A stretch of DNA of 64,000 nt, from contig JAGCFO010000011.1 in the NCBI GenBank assembly GCA_017650105.1, positions 1 to 64,000 of the forward strand. Direction: 5' to 3'. The translations under genes and the position numbers were made by a program. Below the pieces are notes generated by a model. The model made no database searches. It worked only from the letters and a program-made list of their open reading frames with translations, and was not told the origin of the DNA. Of this stretch, positions 1 through 10,300 are shown piece after piece. Position 1 is the stretch's first letter. Every line of letters begins with the position of its first letter. The DNA comes from Bacteroidaceae bacterium. Its GTDB lineage: Bacteria > Bacteroidota > Bacteroidia > Bacteroidales > Bacteroidaceae.

Positions 1-1
1 A

Positions 2-130
2 AAAGCTATAATCAATGGGAATAGCATAAATGTCCTTCCTATTGCTCATCCTCGACAAATTGGAGCCTTAGGTGCGCATAGTGAGAAATGGTTTCAAGCC
101 CATTTAGAATGGGAGAATAAAAGCAAGTAA
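2..130 (+). CDS. C-terminal fragment of an unidentified protein
   Basis: An open frame enters from the left edge and ends at TAA 128-130. The visible 42 residues end with LPIAHPRQIGALGAH and a basic tail. The LP.AHP pattern recalls the C-terminal motif of uracil-DNA-glycosylase-superfamily proteins, but too little is present to assign it. It is followed at once by a good rho-independent terminator, which supports this being the real 3' end of a gene. Confidence 0.55.
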   Translation, partial: KAIINGNSINVLPIAHPRQIGALGAHSEKWFQAHLEWENKSK

Positions 131-150
131 ATTCCAATTTAGCTTACCGA

Positions 151-181
151 AAAGGCGAGGCCACACGGCTTCGCTTTTTTG
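151..181 (+). terminator. Rho-independent terminator
   Basis: GCGAGGCC (155-162) pairs with GGCTTCGC (167-174) around an ACAC loop and is followed by a run of T. It lies 20 nt after the stop of the partial gene at the left edge. Confidence 0.85.
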
Positions 182-277
182 TAATTTCAATGTCGGGCTT
201 TTTGTGAACAATAAAAGGAAATGCTCTTTCATTCTGATTCCTTTTCCACGTATGAAGAAATCATAATGAATGATTGA

Positions 278-308
278 GGGCTGACTGAACTAATCGTTCA
301 GTCAGCCC
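278..308. terminator. Perfect 13-bp inverted repeat, probable terminator
   Basis: GGGCTGACTGAAC (278-290) and its exact complement (296-308) flank a 5-nt loop. It lies 28 nt beyond the stop codon of the leftward alpha-galactosidase gene. There is no strong T-run on either side, so it is a terminator by position and stem strength only. Confidence 0.6.
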
Positions 309-336
309 TTTCGATTCGTCTTCCGCGATTCCTCCG

Positions 337-2559
337 TTATTTGAACGAAGCCTTCACGTACTTCACGCCGTGTGTGGGGATGAAGTAGGAGAGTTCGCTT
401 GTGGAGAGGTCCTGCTGGCGCCACAAGTCGCGCAGGCTCTTGAGTGAGCCGTGCTCAAGCTGCTTCACATACTTGCCGAAGTCGACAGTCTGGTTCTCCG
501 AGCCGAGGTTGAAGATGCCCAGTGCGTAGGAGCCGTCGGAGAGCTCGCGCTCCCATATCTGCAGGTCGCCGTCGATGACTACGGGCTTGCCCTGCTTGCC
601 CAGGATGTCCTGATGCACGGCGTTCACCTCGTTATTGCACAGCAGTCCGATGGTGAAGTCGTCGATCTGCGATACGTCGCATCCTATCAGCATGTTGGCT
701 GCCAGGATGGTCCACAGCGTGATGTGCGTGTACTGCTCGTCGGGTGTCAGACGGCTGTCGCGCAGGTTGCTGCTCCAGCCCACCTTGCCTACGATGAGCA
801 TGTCGGGGTCGTTCCAGCGTCCTGGCTTGGCATAGGGATAGAGCTTTGCCTGACGCACGAAGCCGATGTTGTACATCGAGGCCCACGTGTCGGTGATGTC
901 GCCCGTCGTGCGCCACGAGTTGGCGTCGACAAACTCGCCCCATTCCCACACGTTGGCCATACCGTACTGGCACAGGCTGTAGAAGATGTCGCGAGGCTGC
1001 TCGCGGAGGTACTTCTCCATCAGCAGGTAGGGACGCACATAGGCGGCCGTGTTCTTGTCTTTCTCCTTGTCGAACTCGCGCCCGTATCCGCACCAGTCAT
1101 ACTTCAGGTAGTCAACGCCCCAGCTGTTGTAGCTCTCGGCGTCTTGTTTCTCGTGGTCGATGGAGCCCAGATAGCCTCCGCAGGTGTAGTCGCCCGGCGA
1201 TGAGTAGATGCCGAACTTCAGTCCGTTGGCATGCAGCCAGTCGCCCAGTCCCTTCATGTCGGGGAACTTGTCGTTCACGGCGATGGTGCCGTCGGCGTTA
1301 CGCTCGCGTGCCTCCCAGGCATCGTCGACGTTGATGTAGCAGTAGCCGTAGTCGGCCAGTCCCTTGTCGATGATGGCCTGTGCGGACGACATCACTCTCT
1401 CCTGCGATACGGAGAGTCCCCAGCAGTTCCAGCTGTTCCAGCCCATAGGCGGGGTGAGAGCTATCTGGCTGCCCACTCTCACGGTGAACTCCTGCGAAGC
1501 CTTGCCGTGAGCGTTCTCGGCGGTGACGGTGAAGGTGTAGTTACCCCTTCTCTCCAGCTTGCCTCCCAGGGCGCCGTTCTCGGCATTCAGCGTCAGTCCC
1601 TCGGGCAGGTTGCTCGATGTGAACTTCATGGGTCTCTCGCCGCTCACGGGGAAGCGGTAGATGACGGGTGAGCCGGGGCGCACGCCGAACACGGGCGCGT
1701 TGTTGAACCTCGGAGCCAGCGGTGCGGGAGGTGTGAGGATGTACTTGGGGATGTACGACTTGGTGAGCTGCAGGCCCGAGGGACCGTCGGTGTAGGTCAC
1801 GTTGATGGCGTTCATCTTGCTGCGGTCGTAAGCCACAGGCACGGCCACCGTTTTGTCCTTCTTAAGGCTGACGCTCTTCTTGGTGGTGCTCAGTGTGGCG
1901 CCCGTTTCAGGATCGCTCACGGTCACCACTACGGTGCCCTTCTGTGTCACGGGGTAGCTGTTGCCGAGCGTCACGGTGCAGAGGTCCTTCTTTCCTCTCT
2001 GCTCGCTGAAGGCGAAGGAGATGCCGTCGGTGCGGTGCGGCATGTGGATGGTGACGGGCGTGTCGAAGAGTCCTCCGGGCTCGCCGGCGTTATACACGCG
2101 GAAGGCGAGGACGTTGTCGGCATCCCAGTTGATGGGAGCCTCGTTCAGCTTTAGGGCGTAGCTCTGGGGCGCGTTCCAGGCCGAGCGGTAGCCGCCCTTG
2201 TCGCCGGGCAAGCCGCCCGTTTTGCCTATGAGCTTGCCGTTGAGGTACACCTCGCCGGCATCGTCCATCTTAGGCAGGTCGAAGAGGATGGTCTCCTTCT
2301 GCTCGGCCTTGTCGGCAATCGACTTGGGGATGGTCACATGCACGCGATACCAGCCGAAGGCGTTGTTCAGCACCTGCCCCTGGTCGTCCCAGTTGCGTGT
2401 CACGTCCATTTGCTGCCACTTGCTGTCGTCGAACGACGGCTTGCTCCATTCCATGTTGTCACCCTTCTGGAAGGCAGCCTTCTTCACGGTGATGGTCTGT
2501 GCTCCTGCCAGCGTCAGCGACGTCAGCGCGAGGAGCAGAAGTGCAAATCTTTTTCTCAT
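337..2559 (-). CDS. Secreted GH27 alpha-galactosidase with N-terminal accessory domains
   Basis: 740 residues with a signal peptide (about 1-20). Residues 25-175 look like a jelly-roll sugar-binding domain, about 280-363 like a putative Ig (He_PIG-type) domain, and 366 onward is the GH27 barrel (start LTPPMGWNSWN). By alignment from memory with human alpha-galactosidase A, D488 in YLKYDWC is the nucleophile, D554 in RTTGDITD the acid/base, and D412-D413 bind substrate; the family motif RWNDPDM is at 581-587. The expected activity is release of terminal alpha-galactose from plant or host glycans in the periplasm or at the surface. The gene is monocistronic with its own promoter and a downstream hairpin. 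Confidence 0.92.
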   Translation of the reverse strand: MRKRFALLLLALTSLTLAGAQTITVKKAAFQKGDNMEWSKPSFDDSKWQQMDVTRNWDDQGQVLNNAFGWYRVHVTIPKSIADKAEQKETILFDLPKMDDAGEVYLNGKLIGKTGGLPGDKGGYRSAWNAPQSYALKLNEAPINWDADNVLAFRVYNAGEPGGLFDTPVTIHMPHRTDGISFAFSEQRGKKDLCTVTLGNSYPVTQKGTVVVTVSDPETGATLSTTKKSVSLKKDKTVAVPVAYDRSKMNAINVTYTDGPSGLQLTKSYIPKYILTPPAPLAPRFNNAPVFGVRPGSPVIYRFPVSGERPMKFTSSNLPEGLTLNAENGALGGKLERRGNYTFTVTAENAHGKASQEFTVRVGSQIALTPPMGWNSWNCWGLSVSQERVMSSAQAIIDKGLADYGYCYINVDDAWEARERNADGTIAVNDKFPDMKGLGDWLHANGLKFGIYSSPGDYTCGGYLGSIDHEKQDAESYNSWGVDYLKYDWCGYGREFDKEKDKNTAAYVRPYLLMEKYLREQPRDIFYSLCQYGMANVWEWGEFVDANSWRTTGDITDTWASMYNIGFVRQAKLYPYAKPGRWNDPDMLIVGKVGWSSNLRDSRLTPDEQYTHITLWTILAANMLIGCDVSQIDDFTIGLLCNNEVNAVHQDILGKQGKPVVIDGDLQIWERELSDGSYALGIFNLGSENQTVDFGKYVKQLEHGSLKSLRDLWRQQDLSTSELSYFIPTHGVKYVKASFK

Positions 2560-2621
2560 GATTTCTCAGTTTTTTTAATGGTATGATTTTTATTGTTTTT
2601 TCATCCTTGAAATCTCTACTG

Positions 2622-2653
2622 CAAAGATACTGAAAACTTCTGAAATCATCAAA
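2622..2653 (-). promoter_or_regulatory. Bacteroidetes promoter for the alpha-galactosidase gene
   Basis: On the minus strand TTTG (2650-2653) is followed 20 nt later by TATCTTTG (2622-2629), matching the TTTG / TAnnTTTG consensus of the Bacteroidetes housekeeping sigma factor. The leader to the ATG would be about 55 nt. Confidence 0.8.
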
Positions 2654-2858
2654 CATTTTCCCTTCTTTTTTTTACTTTTTTCTCCTCTCCCTTCCGAGCT
2701 CTCTTCGTCGGATAGAGTTGCATACTGTTCTTACCCGAAAAAAGTTGAACGTATTACCCAGAAAAGGCATTCTATCAAATGCAAGGCTTTCTGTATTAAG
2801 AACCGATGAAAAAACGAAGGAAAAATCCATCCGAGGGCACGAAAAAAGCAGATTTTTC

Positions 2859-2889
2859 TTTGATGTCACGTATTTTACTCTTAATTTTG
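2859..2889 (+). promoter_or_regulatory. Bacteroidetes promoter for the LRR protein gene
   Basis: TTTG (2859-2862), a 19-nt spacer, then TAATTTTG (2882-2889). It reads rightward to the ATG at 2950. With the leftward promoter at 2622-2653 it makes the 390-bp gap 2560-2949 a divergent promoter region; nothing else was recognised in it. Confidence 0.8.
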
Positions 2890-2949
2890 CATATTCGAAC
2901 TTGAAAAACGACTATTCATAACAAATCAACCAATAAAAAATACACGACG

Positions 2950-5799
2950 ATGAAAAAATCTGTTCCACACCCGCGCTTCCTCAAGCGCATGATGTTGCTC
3001 CTCATACTCCTCGTATGCGGAATGAATGCGTATGCTTATTGTAACGACTATGGCTATGTTGTAATTAATGGTGTTAAGTATCATTTGTTTTATCGTACCT
3101 GGACTACGTTATTTGAAACACAAAGTGACCGTGAAGCATACGTCGAAGAATTCACAGGTACGAGCACGGAGATTGTTATTCCCGCGACGATTACCGATGG
3201 TGGACAGACGTATAATGTCAAAGGATTACGCTATAATCCGATGACTGAGCAAAAAACAGCAACGCTATCTTCTAATTATGTGCAGACCATTCGGGTTGAA
3301 AACAAGTTCAGTTTTTATCCCGATGATTCCAACCCCACTTTCAATTGCCCTAACTTGAAAACAATCTATTTCGAAGGGGCCTCTCCTTGGTTCAGCGGAT
3401 TGTATACGAGTTATTTCGCATCGCCAGCGACAAAGAATATCACCGTCTATCTGTCGGACAAGACGGAACAGGAGATTTCCGATATGACGACGAACGCTGC
3501 CGTGTGGAGCGACTTTCTGCGTGTCTTACCAATGAGCAACATAAACGTGAAGCGTAACGTTAACTTGTCTATTTCCCACGCGCGTTTGCAAGTCGGCGAC
3601 AATTATTATGTGAACGACAAGTCGCTGCAGGTTGACATGAATTCCGATCTGACCTTTAAGGTCTATAAGGGCTACGACACATATCTGGTAGAGAGCGTGA
3701 AGCTCAATGGGATGGATATTCTCGGTGAGATGGCGTTCACGCAAGGCGCTACCGATGCTCTCTCCTACTATACCTACACGCTGTCGAATGTTGCCAGCGA
3801 TGCCTACATTACTGTTACAGGCGTTAATACCAAGTACGAGGTGAACGTCATCTGCAACAACGGAGGAACCATTACCAGCCCCCACGCTAACACGAGCGTG
3901 ATTACTCCTAACAGTCGGGCTTCTATCCGCTGGTTCAAGGCCGACGGCGATACTTATATGACCATTATTCCTAATGAAGGCTACACGCTCGACAAACTCT
4001 ATTACAACTCCTACGACAATACCTATCGGGCTACTGCCAACGCCGACGGCACTTTCACCTATCCGCTCTCTGCCGATGCCGACATCTCTGTTGTGTTTAA
4101 GGAAATAGACCCCACTATCAACTGGAACGTGACGCTGATGGGCAATGTCTCTGTTACGGCCCAGTTCATGGACAAACGCGGCGCATGGGCGAGCTTTAAT
4201 GACATCGTTGATGGAACGAATACCGTAATCGACAATGCCCAGAGGATGAACATGACCATCCTTCCACCCGAAAATGCAACGGGAACACTCGTTGTGCTGG
4301 CAGACGGTGTGGATTTGTCTTCCTATTTCACCTCTTCCTGGTCGTGGGATTATGAAAGAGAATGTTACAGCACAGAAGATGCACAGGAGTCCATTCCTGT
4401 TGAATATCTAAAGGCCACCGACTGGGTTATCGGCGTTAAGGCGAGCAACAGCGACGCGTTCATATGGACGCTGAAAGCCACGGGGGACATGGGCGCAAGC
4501 ACGGCCCAGATGACGGTGAACAGTGGCAATCAAACGTGGGATGTAAGCGACGACGAGCGTACTGCCACCAATGTTGTCCCAGGCATCACCAGGATTAACC
4601 ATTCCATTACCGTGCAGCTGGCTGCACACTATTCGTTCACGGCATCGTTCAAAGGCACGGACTACACCGACAGCTTTGTGCGTGGCACTGCTGCCGACGG
4701 TAAGGTGCCCTATACCTGCACTTTGGCTTTGGGAGAGCCTGAGAATGCCGGCATGCTCGTCGACGGCACGTGGACCATCGCGTTTGCGGAAAAACCTGCT
4801 GAGAGCATTATCGAGTTTACCGATACAGTAGTGAGACGCATCTGCCTAAATGCGGGCTGGGACACCGACGGCGACGGCGAAATATCGAAAGTCGAGGCAG
4901 CAGCTGTGACTACGCTGAAGGTTGGAAGTAACTCGGTGTTCTATGGTAATAACACGATAACCTCTTTCGATGAGTTCCAGTATTTCACTGGACTGACATC
5001 GCTTGAGTCAAGTGCATTCCTAGGCTGTAAAAAACTGAAGTCTGTCGTTGTTCCTAAAAATGTAGGAACTATATACTCAAGTGCTTTTAGAGGGTGCAAC
5101 GCACTTACATCTGTGATTCTTCCTGAGAAACTGAGAATCATCCATGCATACTCTTTCCTTGGCTGTACGAGCCTGACAGAGATAGCCTTGCCTGAAAGCG
5201 TGACTGGCATCTATGATGCTGCGTTTGAGTCTTCCGGAGTCAAGCATCTCGTTCTGCACAGGAACCAGAATGCTCTTTCCGGGTATGGACTGCAGTCGGC
5301 ATCATGCCTGCAATCCATCACCATTGATGACGATAATCCAAATCTCAGTTCGGCTGGTGGCTGTAATGCCGTGTTGAGTAAAAACGGCAAGATATTTTAT
5401 GCTGGTTGCAAGAACTCGTTTATCCCCGAGGGGGTGGAAACGATAGGCGCATATGCATTTTACGGACATACCGGATTGAAGTCAATAACAATACCCTGTT
5501 CTGTGGACTCAATAGCGAAAAGTGCTTTTTATGGTACTTCAGCTTTGGATTCAATAGTGTCAAAGGTGAAAGTGCCATTTGCTTTTGGTGACAACGCTTT
5601 TTATGGTATTTCCACAACCTGCAAACTGTTCGTTCCTGCTGGCACGCGCGATGCTTACATTGCTGCCGGATGGACAGAAGACGTCTTCAAGGGCGGAGTC
5701 TTTGAGGCTGCTCCTGAATTTAGCTTCGACGTGAACGGCGACGGCCTCATCAACGTCTCCGACGTCACCGCGCTGGTGAACAAGATCCTCCATCCGTAG
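2950..5799 (+). CDS. Secreted BspA-like leucine-rich-repeat protein with C-terminal dockerin-like motif
   Basis: 949 residues with a long basic N-terminus and a hydrophobic signal core (about residues 13-29). Residues 30-620 are beta-rich, Thr/Asn/Gly-rich repeats with no confident family. An EF-hand-like DTDGDGEISKVEA is near residue 638, followed by LRR_5 (BspA/TpLRR) repeats of the type SVVVPKNVGTIYSSAFRGC to about 910. The C-terminus has one dockerin-like Ca-binding motif, DVNGDGLINVSDVTALV, near 928. BspA-like repeats in oral and gut Bacteroidales bind host or microbial surfaces; the dockerin-like tail is a recurrent tag in Prevotella secreted proteins, of unknown partner. Substrate or ligand is not deducible. 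Confidence 0.85.
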   Translation: MKKSVPHPRFLKRMMLLLILLVCGMNAYAYCNDYGYVVINGVKYHLFYRTWTTLFETQSDREAYVEEFTGTSTEIVIPATITDGGQTYNVKGLRYNPMTEQKTATLSSNYVQTIRVENKFSFYPDDSNPTFNCPNLKTIYFEGASPWFSGLYTSYFASPATKNITVYLSDKTEQEISDMTTNAAVWSDFLRVLPMSNINVKRNVNLSISHARLQVGDNYYVNDKSLQVDMNSDLTFKVYKGYDTYLVESVKLNGMDILGEMAFTQGATDALSYYTYTLSNVASDAYITVTGVNTKYEVNVICNNGGTITSPHANTSVITPNSRASIRWFKADGDTYMTIIPNEGYTLDKLYYNSYDNTYRATANADGTFTYPLSADADISVVFKEIDPTINWNVTLMGNVSVTAQFMDKRGAWASFNDIVDGTNTVIDNAQRMNMTILPPENATGTLVVLADGVDLSSYFTSSWSWDYERECYSTEDAQESIPVEYLKATDWVIGVKASNSDAFIWTLKATGDMGASTAQMTVNSGNQTWDVSDDERTATNVVPGITRINHSITVQLAAHYSFTASFKGTDYTDSFVRGTAADGKVPYTCTLALGEPENAGMLVDGTWTIAFAEKPAESIIEFTDTVVRRICLNAGWDTDGDGEISKVEAAAVTTLKVGSNSVFYGNNTITSFDEFQYFTGLTSLESSAFLGCKKLKSVVVPKNVGTIYSSAFRGCNALTSVILPEKLRIIHAYSFLGCTSLTEIALPESVTGIYDAAFESSGVKHLVLHRNQNALSGYGLQSASCLQSITIDDDNPNLSSAGGCNAVLSKNGKIFYAGCKNSFIPEGVETIGAYAFYGHTGLKSITIPCSVDSIAKSAFYGTSALDSIVSKVKVPFAFGDNAFYGISTTCKLFVPAGTRDAYIAAGWTEDVFKGGVFEAAPEFSFDVNGDGLINVSDVTALVNKILHP

Positions 5800-6333
5800 G
5801 ACATCAGCCGACTGAACACACGCCTCTCTCGTGGGGCAAAGGACCCGAAGCGGCAGGCTTGCAATGATGCAGGTCTGCTGCTTTCTTTCTGCCCCAGCCG
5901 CACTTTTCAGGCTCTCTTTTTTTCTTTCTACATCTCGCCGTATGAAGAAAGAAAAAAATTTTTTCCCTTCTTGAAAAAGTTTTTTTCTCCTAGCATAATT
6001 CAGCGGGAAGAATCTCACTTCCTGTGAAAAAACGTCACAGTAAAACGTCGCAAATGGGCGTTGCTACCCGCAGTTTTCATAATCAGATGCGTCTTTTTGC
6101 CTCGTTATACCCCCGAAATCGGCAAAAAATGTTGATCTTTCGAAGCGCTTTTTGGGTGCCAAGTAGAGAGTAAAACATCAGAAAGAAGGGTGAAAACAGG
6201 TCTTTTGACACCAAAAACAGCCGATTTTGATGCTTTTTGAGACTGATTCCAGGGCTTTTTATGGCCTTTGAGACTCTGCAAATTAATCGCAATGTATTGA
6301 TAGGCAAATTGTTAGGTTCTAAGAAATCGTCTC

Positions 6334-6488
6334 AGTCTCAAATCTCAGTTGTTTTAAAAAGGGGTATCCAACTCTCCTTTTCATACTTTATATATACTTA
6401 TATTATTAATTATTAATTAGTTATAATGAAAATAGAAGGGGATTCCGGACATAGATAGTGCCTTTTTTTCTAACTGAGATTTGAGACT
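6334..6488. repeat. Palindromic element 1 (GAGACT-type arms)
   Basis: AGTCTCAAATCTCAGTT (6334-6350) and its exact 17-bp complement (6472-6488) enclose an AT-rich core with TATATA and ATTAATTATTAATTAGTT. The outer bases continue as GTCTC/GAGAC pairs with a 3-nt bulge. The motif GAGACT recurs upstream in the same unit at about 6239 and 6270. Confidence 0.8.
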
Positions 6489-6929
6489 ACTGAGACTGTC
6501 GCGTGTATTTTCCTGCTTTGGGTTTCTTTTCTCCAAGGCCTGCTTTTCTGGCAACCTTGACTGTTTCCTCATCCGGCGTGATTCTTTTCCCGTCATCCAG
6601 CGAGGAAAGAGTATCCGTTTTCGTTAAAATGACACGAACAGACGATGCAGTAAACCGCCTTTTCGCTCCTGTTTCCTGCCACTTGACGGGGAGTTCTGCC
6701 ACTTTTCCCCCCTTAAAAGTGGGTTTTGCTATACGTTTTCCGAAGCGAGACAAGCGTGCCAAGTAGAGAAAAAAGTATTAAAACAAGGGGTTTTTGCCTG
6801 TTTTTTGACGCCAAAAAGGCCGTTTTTGGAGCCTCAACTGTAATTTTTGAAGGCTTTTTCGGGATTGATGAAAGACTACTAACAACGTATTGTGCTGTTT
6901 TTCAGCTTTTTAGGCCAGTAGTTCTTACA

Positions 6930-7092
6930 CTTACAGTTCTTACAGTTTTTTTTAAGGGGGTATCTAACTCCCCTTTTTCTATATATTCTATATATAATAT
7001 ATTAATTATTAATTAGTTATAATATAAAAAAGAGGAGTTTCTGCCTTTTGCATACCCTCTTTTTTCTAACTGTAAACTGTAAGAACTGTAAG
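6930..7092. repeat. Palindromic element 2 (AACTGTAAG-type arms)
   Basis: CTTACAGTTCTTACAGTT (6930-6947) is exactly complementary to 7075-7092. The arms are tandem 9-mers (CTTACAGTT on the left, AACTGTAAG on the right). Inner pairings (GGGGGTAT with ATACCCTC, AACTCC with GGAGTT) extend the palindrome. The core matches element 1, but the arm sequence is completely different. AACTGTAA also recurs upstream in this unit at about 6836. Confidence 0.8.
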
Positions 7093-7268
7093 ATTTGGTT
7101 GCCTTTTTCCTGTTAACTTCTTCTCTACAAGGCCTTTAAGGAGAAGATATTTGCCGGTTGCTTTGCGGTAGCAGTCGCGGGAGGTGAAATCACGACAGTC
7201 TTCCGGATGGGCGAAGGTGAGGGTACAACTTGCCGCCCTTTTTTCTTTGAAAAAAGCTGTATTTTTGC

Positions 7269-7299
7269 TTGGAAAAGCGAAAGAGAATGATTACCTTTG
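7269..7299 (+). promoter_or_regulatory. Bacteroidetes promoter for the GLUG-repeat protein gene
   Basis: TTG (7269-7271), 20 nt, then TACCTTTG (7292-7299). The ATG follows at 7365. Confidence 0.7.
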
Positions 7300-7364
7300 T
7301 ATCGGAAAAGAATGCGCCCTTGCGCACATACACACGATTCATTCACTTAATACCTTCTTGAGAT

Positions 7365-10300
7365 ATGAAAACTCGCATCATCCCCTTCCTCCTCGCCCTG
7401 CTGCTAACAGCTCTGTCGGCAAAGGCCGCCAACGGTACATGGGCAGGAAACGGTACCCAGTCGGACCCTTATCAGATAGCCGATTTGGCAGATATCCAGG
7501 CCCTCTCGACAGCTGTAGGCGAGGGTGAAACCTTTGCTGGCCAGTTCTTTCTGGTGACGGCAGATATAAACGGCATCGATGCACCAATAGGCACGAACAC
7601 CACACCGTTCTGCGGCACGTTCGACGGCGGCTCCCACTTCCTTACCCTTGCCATCAATACCAGCGCACAAGGCTCCTGGGCTCTCTTCTCCAAACTGGGC
7701 GAGGGAGCACATATCCGAAATGTCTACACACGCGGCTCTGTCGTAAACACCCATACTAGTGGTTACACAGCTGGTATCGTTGGCTCTGCAACGGGTACTG
7801 AGGAGTCTCCTATCGTCATCGACAACTGCCACAATGAGGCGAGCGTAAGGCGTAACATGGGCGTTTTGGGAGGCGTCCTAGCCTATGGAGGCGGCAACGT
7901 GACAGTGATGAATAGTACCAATGCTGGCAAGCTAACGGGTACCCAGACGGGAAAGAGCGGCATTATCGTCGGCGGTATTGTCGGAAGTATGAAAGCTCCC
8001 GGAATGGTGACGAACTGCTGCTTCGGCGACACCATCCTGACGCCGCTACTTCCTAACGCTCTGGGCAACTACGCCCATGTGGGCGGCATCGTGGGAGTCC
8101 TGAAAGACGGATGTACGGTGAGCAACGTCTGCAATCTGGGTGAAATAGTCCCAAGCGATAATGTTCAGAACATGTCGAACATAACCACATATCTTGGCAA
8201 TATTGTCGGATACGTGGAGAGCAACGCTGCTGTGGAGTATGGCTACTTCGCCTATTCTTCCCCCTTCAATATCCGCGCATGCGGCACGAGCAGCGCTTCC
8301 GACGCGACATACAGATACCTCGACTACTTCTATGGTGATAGGATGTTGCAGAATGAATTTCCTTTTGTTGTCGAAGATGTGACAGAAACCCTCAGTGCCT
8401 ACGCTAGCGAGAACGGGCTTCCCACATGGAAGTCAAACAGCCTGCCCCGCTGGTTGGACATCATCCCCGACTCGCGGAAAGGATACTATTATCTGTTTGT
8501 CACCCAACCCTCTGTGGGCTCTATCAGCCCTGCCAACCGCACTCTCGTGCGAGAGGGCGGGACAGTGACGCTCAGCTATGAGTCAGACAACCACGTGACA
8601 CCCTGCAGCTGGCGTGTGGAGTACTATAGCGGCTACGGAACGATACCCGTTGCCAGTGGTTCCTTCGAGATGCCTGATGATGATGTGGAAATAAGCGTTG
8701 TCCTCCACCAGCTCACACATGGGGAGGCCGTGCCTGTGACATGTACGTCTGACGGTAACCTTGAATACTGGTACTGCAGCGTTTGCAACACATACTACCT
8801 TGACGAGGCCTGCACGCAGCCTGCTCCAGAGGAAAGCGTGTTCTTACCTGCTCTTGGTCACAACCTCACGCATAAAGTGGCAGCTGAAGCTACCTGCACG
8901 ACAGACGGGAATGTTGAATATTGGTACTGCTCGAATTGCCACACTTATTTCCTTGACGAAGATTGTACACAAGCCGCTCCAGAAGAGGATGTGATATTCC
9001 CCGCTCTTGGTCATCAGCTCACGCATAAAGAAGCCGTTGAGAGCACCTGTACTGCCGGCGGAAACCTTGAGTATTGGTATTGCTCGCGTTGCAACGTCTA
9101 CTACCTTGACGAGGCTTGTACGCAGGCCGTTCCTGAGGAGGAAGTGCTCTTCCCGCCCCTTGGGCACCAGCTCACGCATGTGGACGCTGTTCCCGTGACG
9201 TGTACCTCTGCCGGAAACGCTGAATACTGGTACTGCTCGCGCTGCAACACCTATTTCCTTGACGAGGCCTGCACGCAGTCGGCTCCTGCCGAAGAGGTGT
9301 TGTTTGCTGCCCTCGGGCACGACTTGGAACACTTTGAGGCTACGGAATCTTCCTGCGAAGAGGGCTGTCTGGAACATTGGCATTGCAAGCGTTGCGACAG
9401 ATATTTCTTTGATGAGGAATGCACGGATGAAACGACGGCGGAAGTGGTCCATACCGCTCTTGGACATGTGTACGAAGACCATTTCTGCACCCGATGCGGT
9501 AAGGGCGAGCCTGCAGAACTCGCAGAGGACGGCTATTATGAAATAGAAAATGTCGGGAATCTCTACTGGTTTGCTTCACATGTGAATGAAGGCAACAACG
9601 AGAGCAACGCCCGTCTGATGAATGATATTACCATCAACGAATCTGTCCTTACCTCCACAGGCATACTTAACACGAGCACCTCGTCCTCGCATCGCGTGTG
9701 GACACCTATAGGCGTTCAGGGTTGCAACTTCAAGGGAATCTTCGATGGGCAGAACCACACCATCAGCGGCCTATACATGACGACGGGCAGCTATATTGGT
9801 CTGATTGCCTATGCGGCCAACGCCACAATAGCCAACGTGACTATTGCTGATAGTTATTTGGCGGGTTCCGGTAATGTTGGATTCATCTGCGGCAATGCCG
9901 TAAACGTCGGGGACACTATCCGTAACTGTCACGTGACGAGCGGCAGGATTATTGCATCGGGCAATTACTGTGGCGGTATTTGTGGTTACCTGAACGGGGG
10001 GTACATCAGCGGTTGCACGAACAAAGCTACCATCAAAGGCGACGATGTCGGCAACGGTAGAGATTTAGGTGGCATCGTGGGGGCTGCCGATTATCCGACT
10101 TGTGTCATCCAAGAATGCGTCAACAACGGACAGGTGCTGCAGGACTACAAGTCCACACAATACTTCTATGGAGGTGGAATCGCCGGGTTGAATAAGGGGC
10201 TCATTACTCGTTGCTTCAACACAGCCAAAATCGTGCAGTACAGCCCTAGCTGGAATGCTAATTCTTCCTCGCGGTATGTGGGAGGCATTACTGGGTCGAA

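Larger units (their letters stand above)
6137..7100. repeat. Two degenerate ~600-bp tandem units in a gene-poor gap
   Basis: The 1.57-kb gap 5800-7364 holds no convincing gene. It contains two related units: GTGCCAAGTAGAGA occurs at 6156 and again exactly 600 bp later at 6756, followed in both by TTTTGAC..CAAAAA, and each unit ends with a large AT-cored palindrome (6334-6488 and 6930-7092). A short leftward frame of about 90 codons (6487-6762) lies between them; it has only a TTG start and no recognisable family, and may be a remnant. Confidence 0.7.

Noticed and set aside
6487..6762. A 91-codon minus-strand gene between the palindromes
   Set aside because: It has only a TTG start, no ribosome-binding context and no family; its sequence is partly shared with the repeat units. 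Kept as a possible remnant only.
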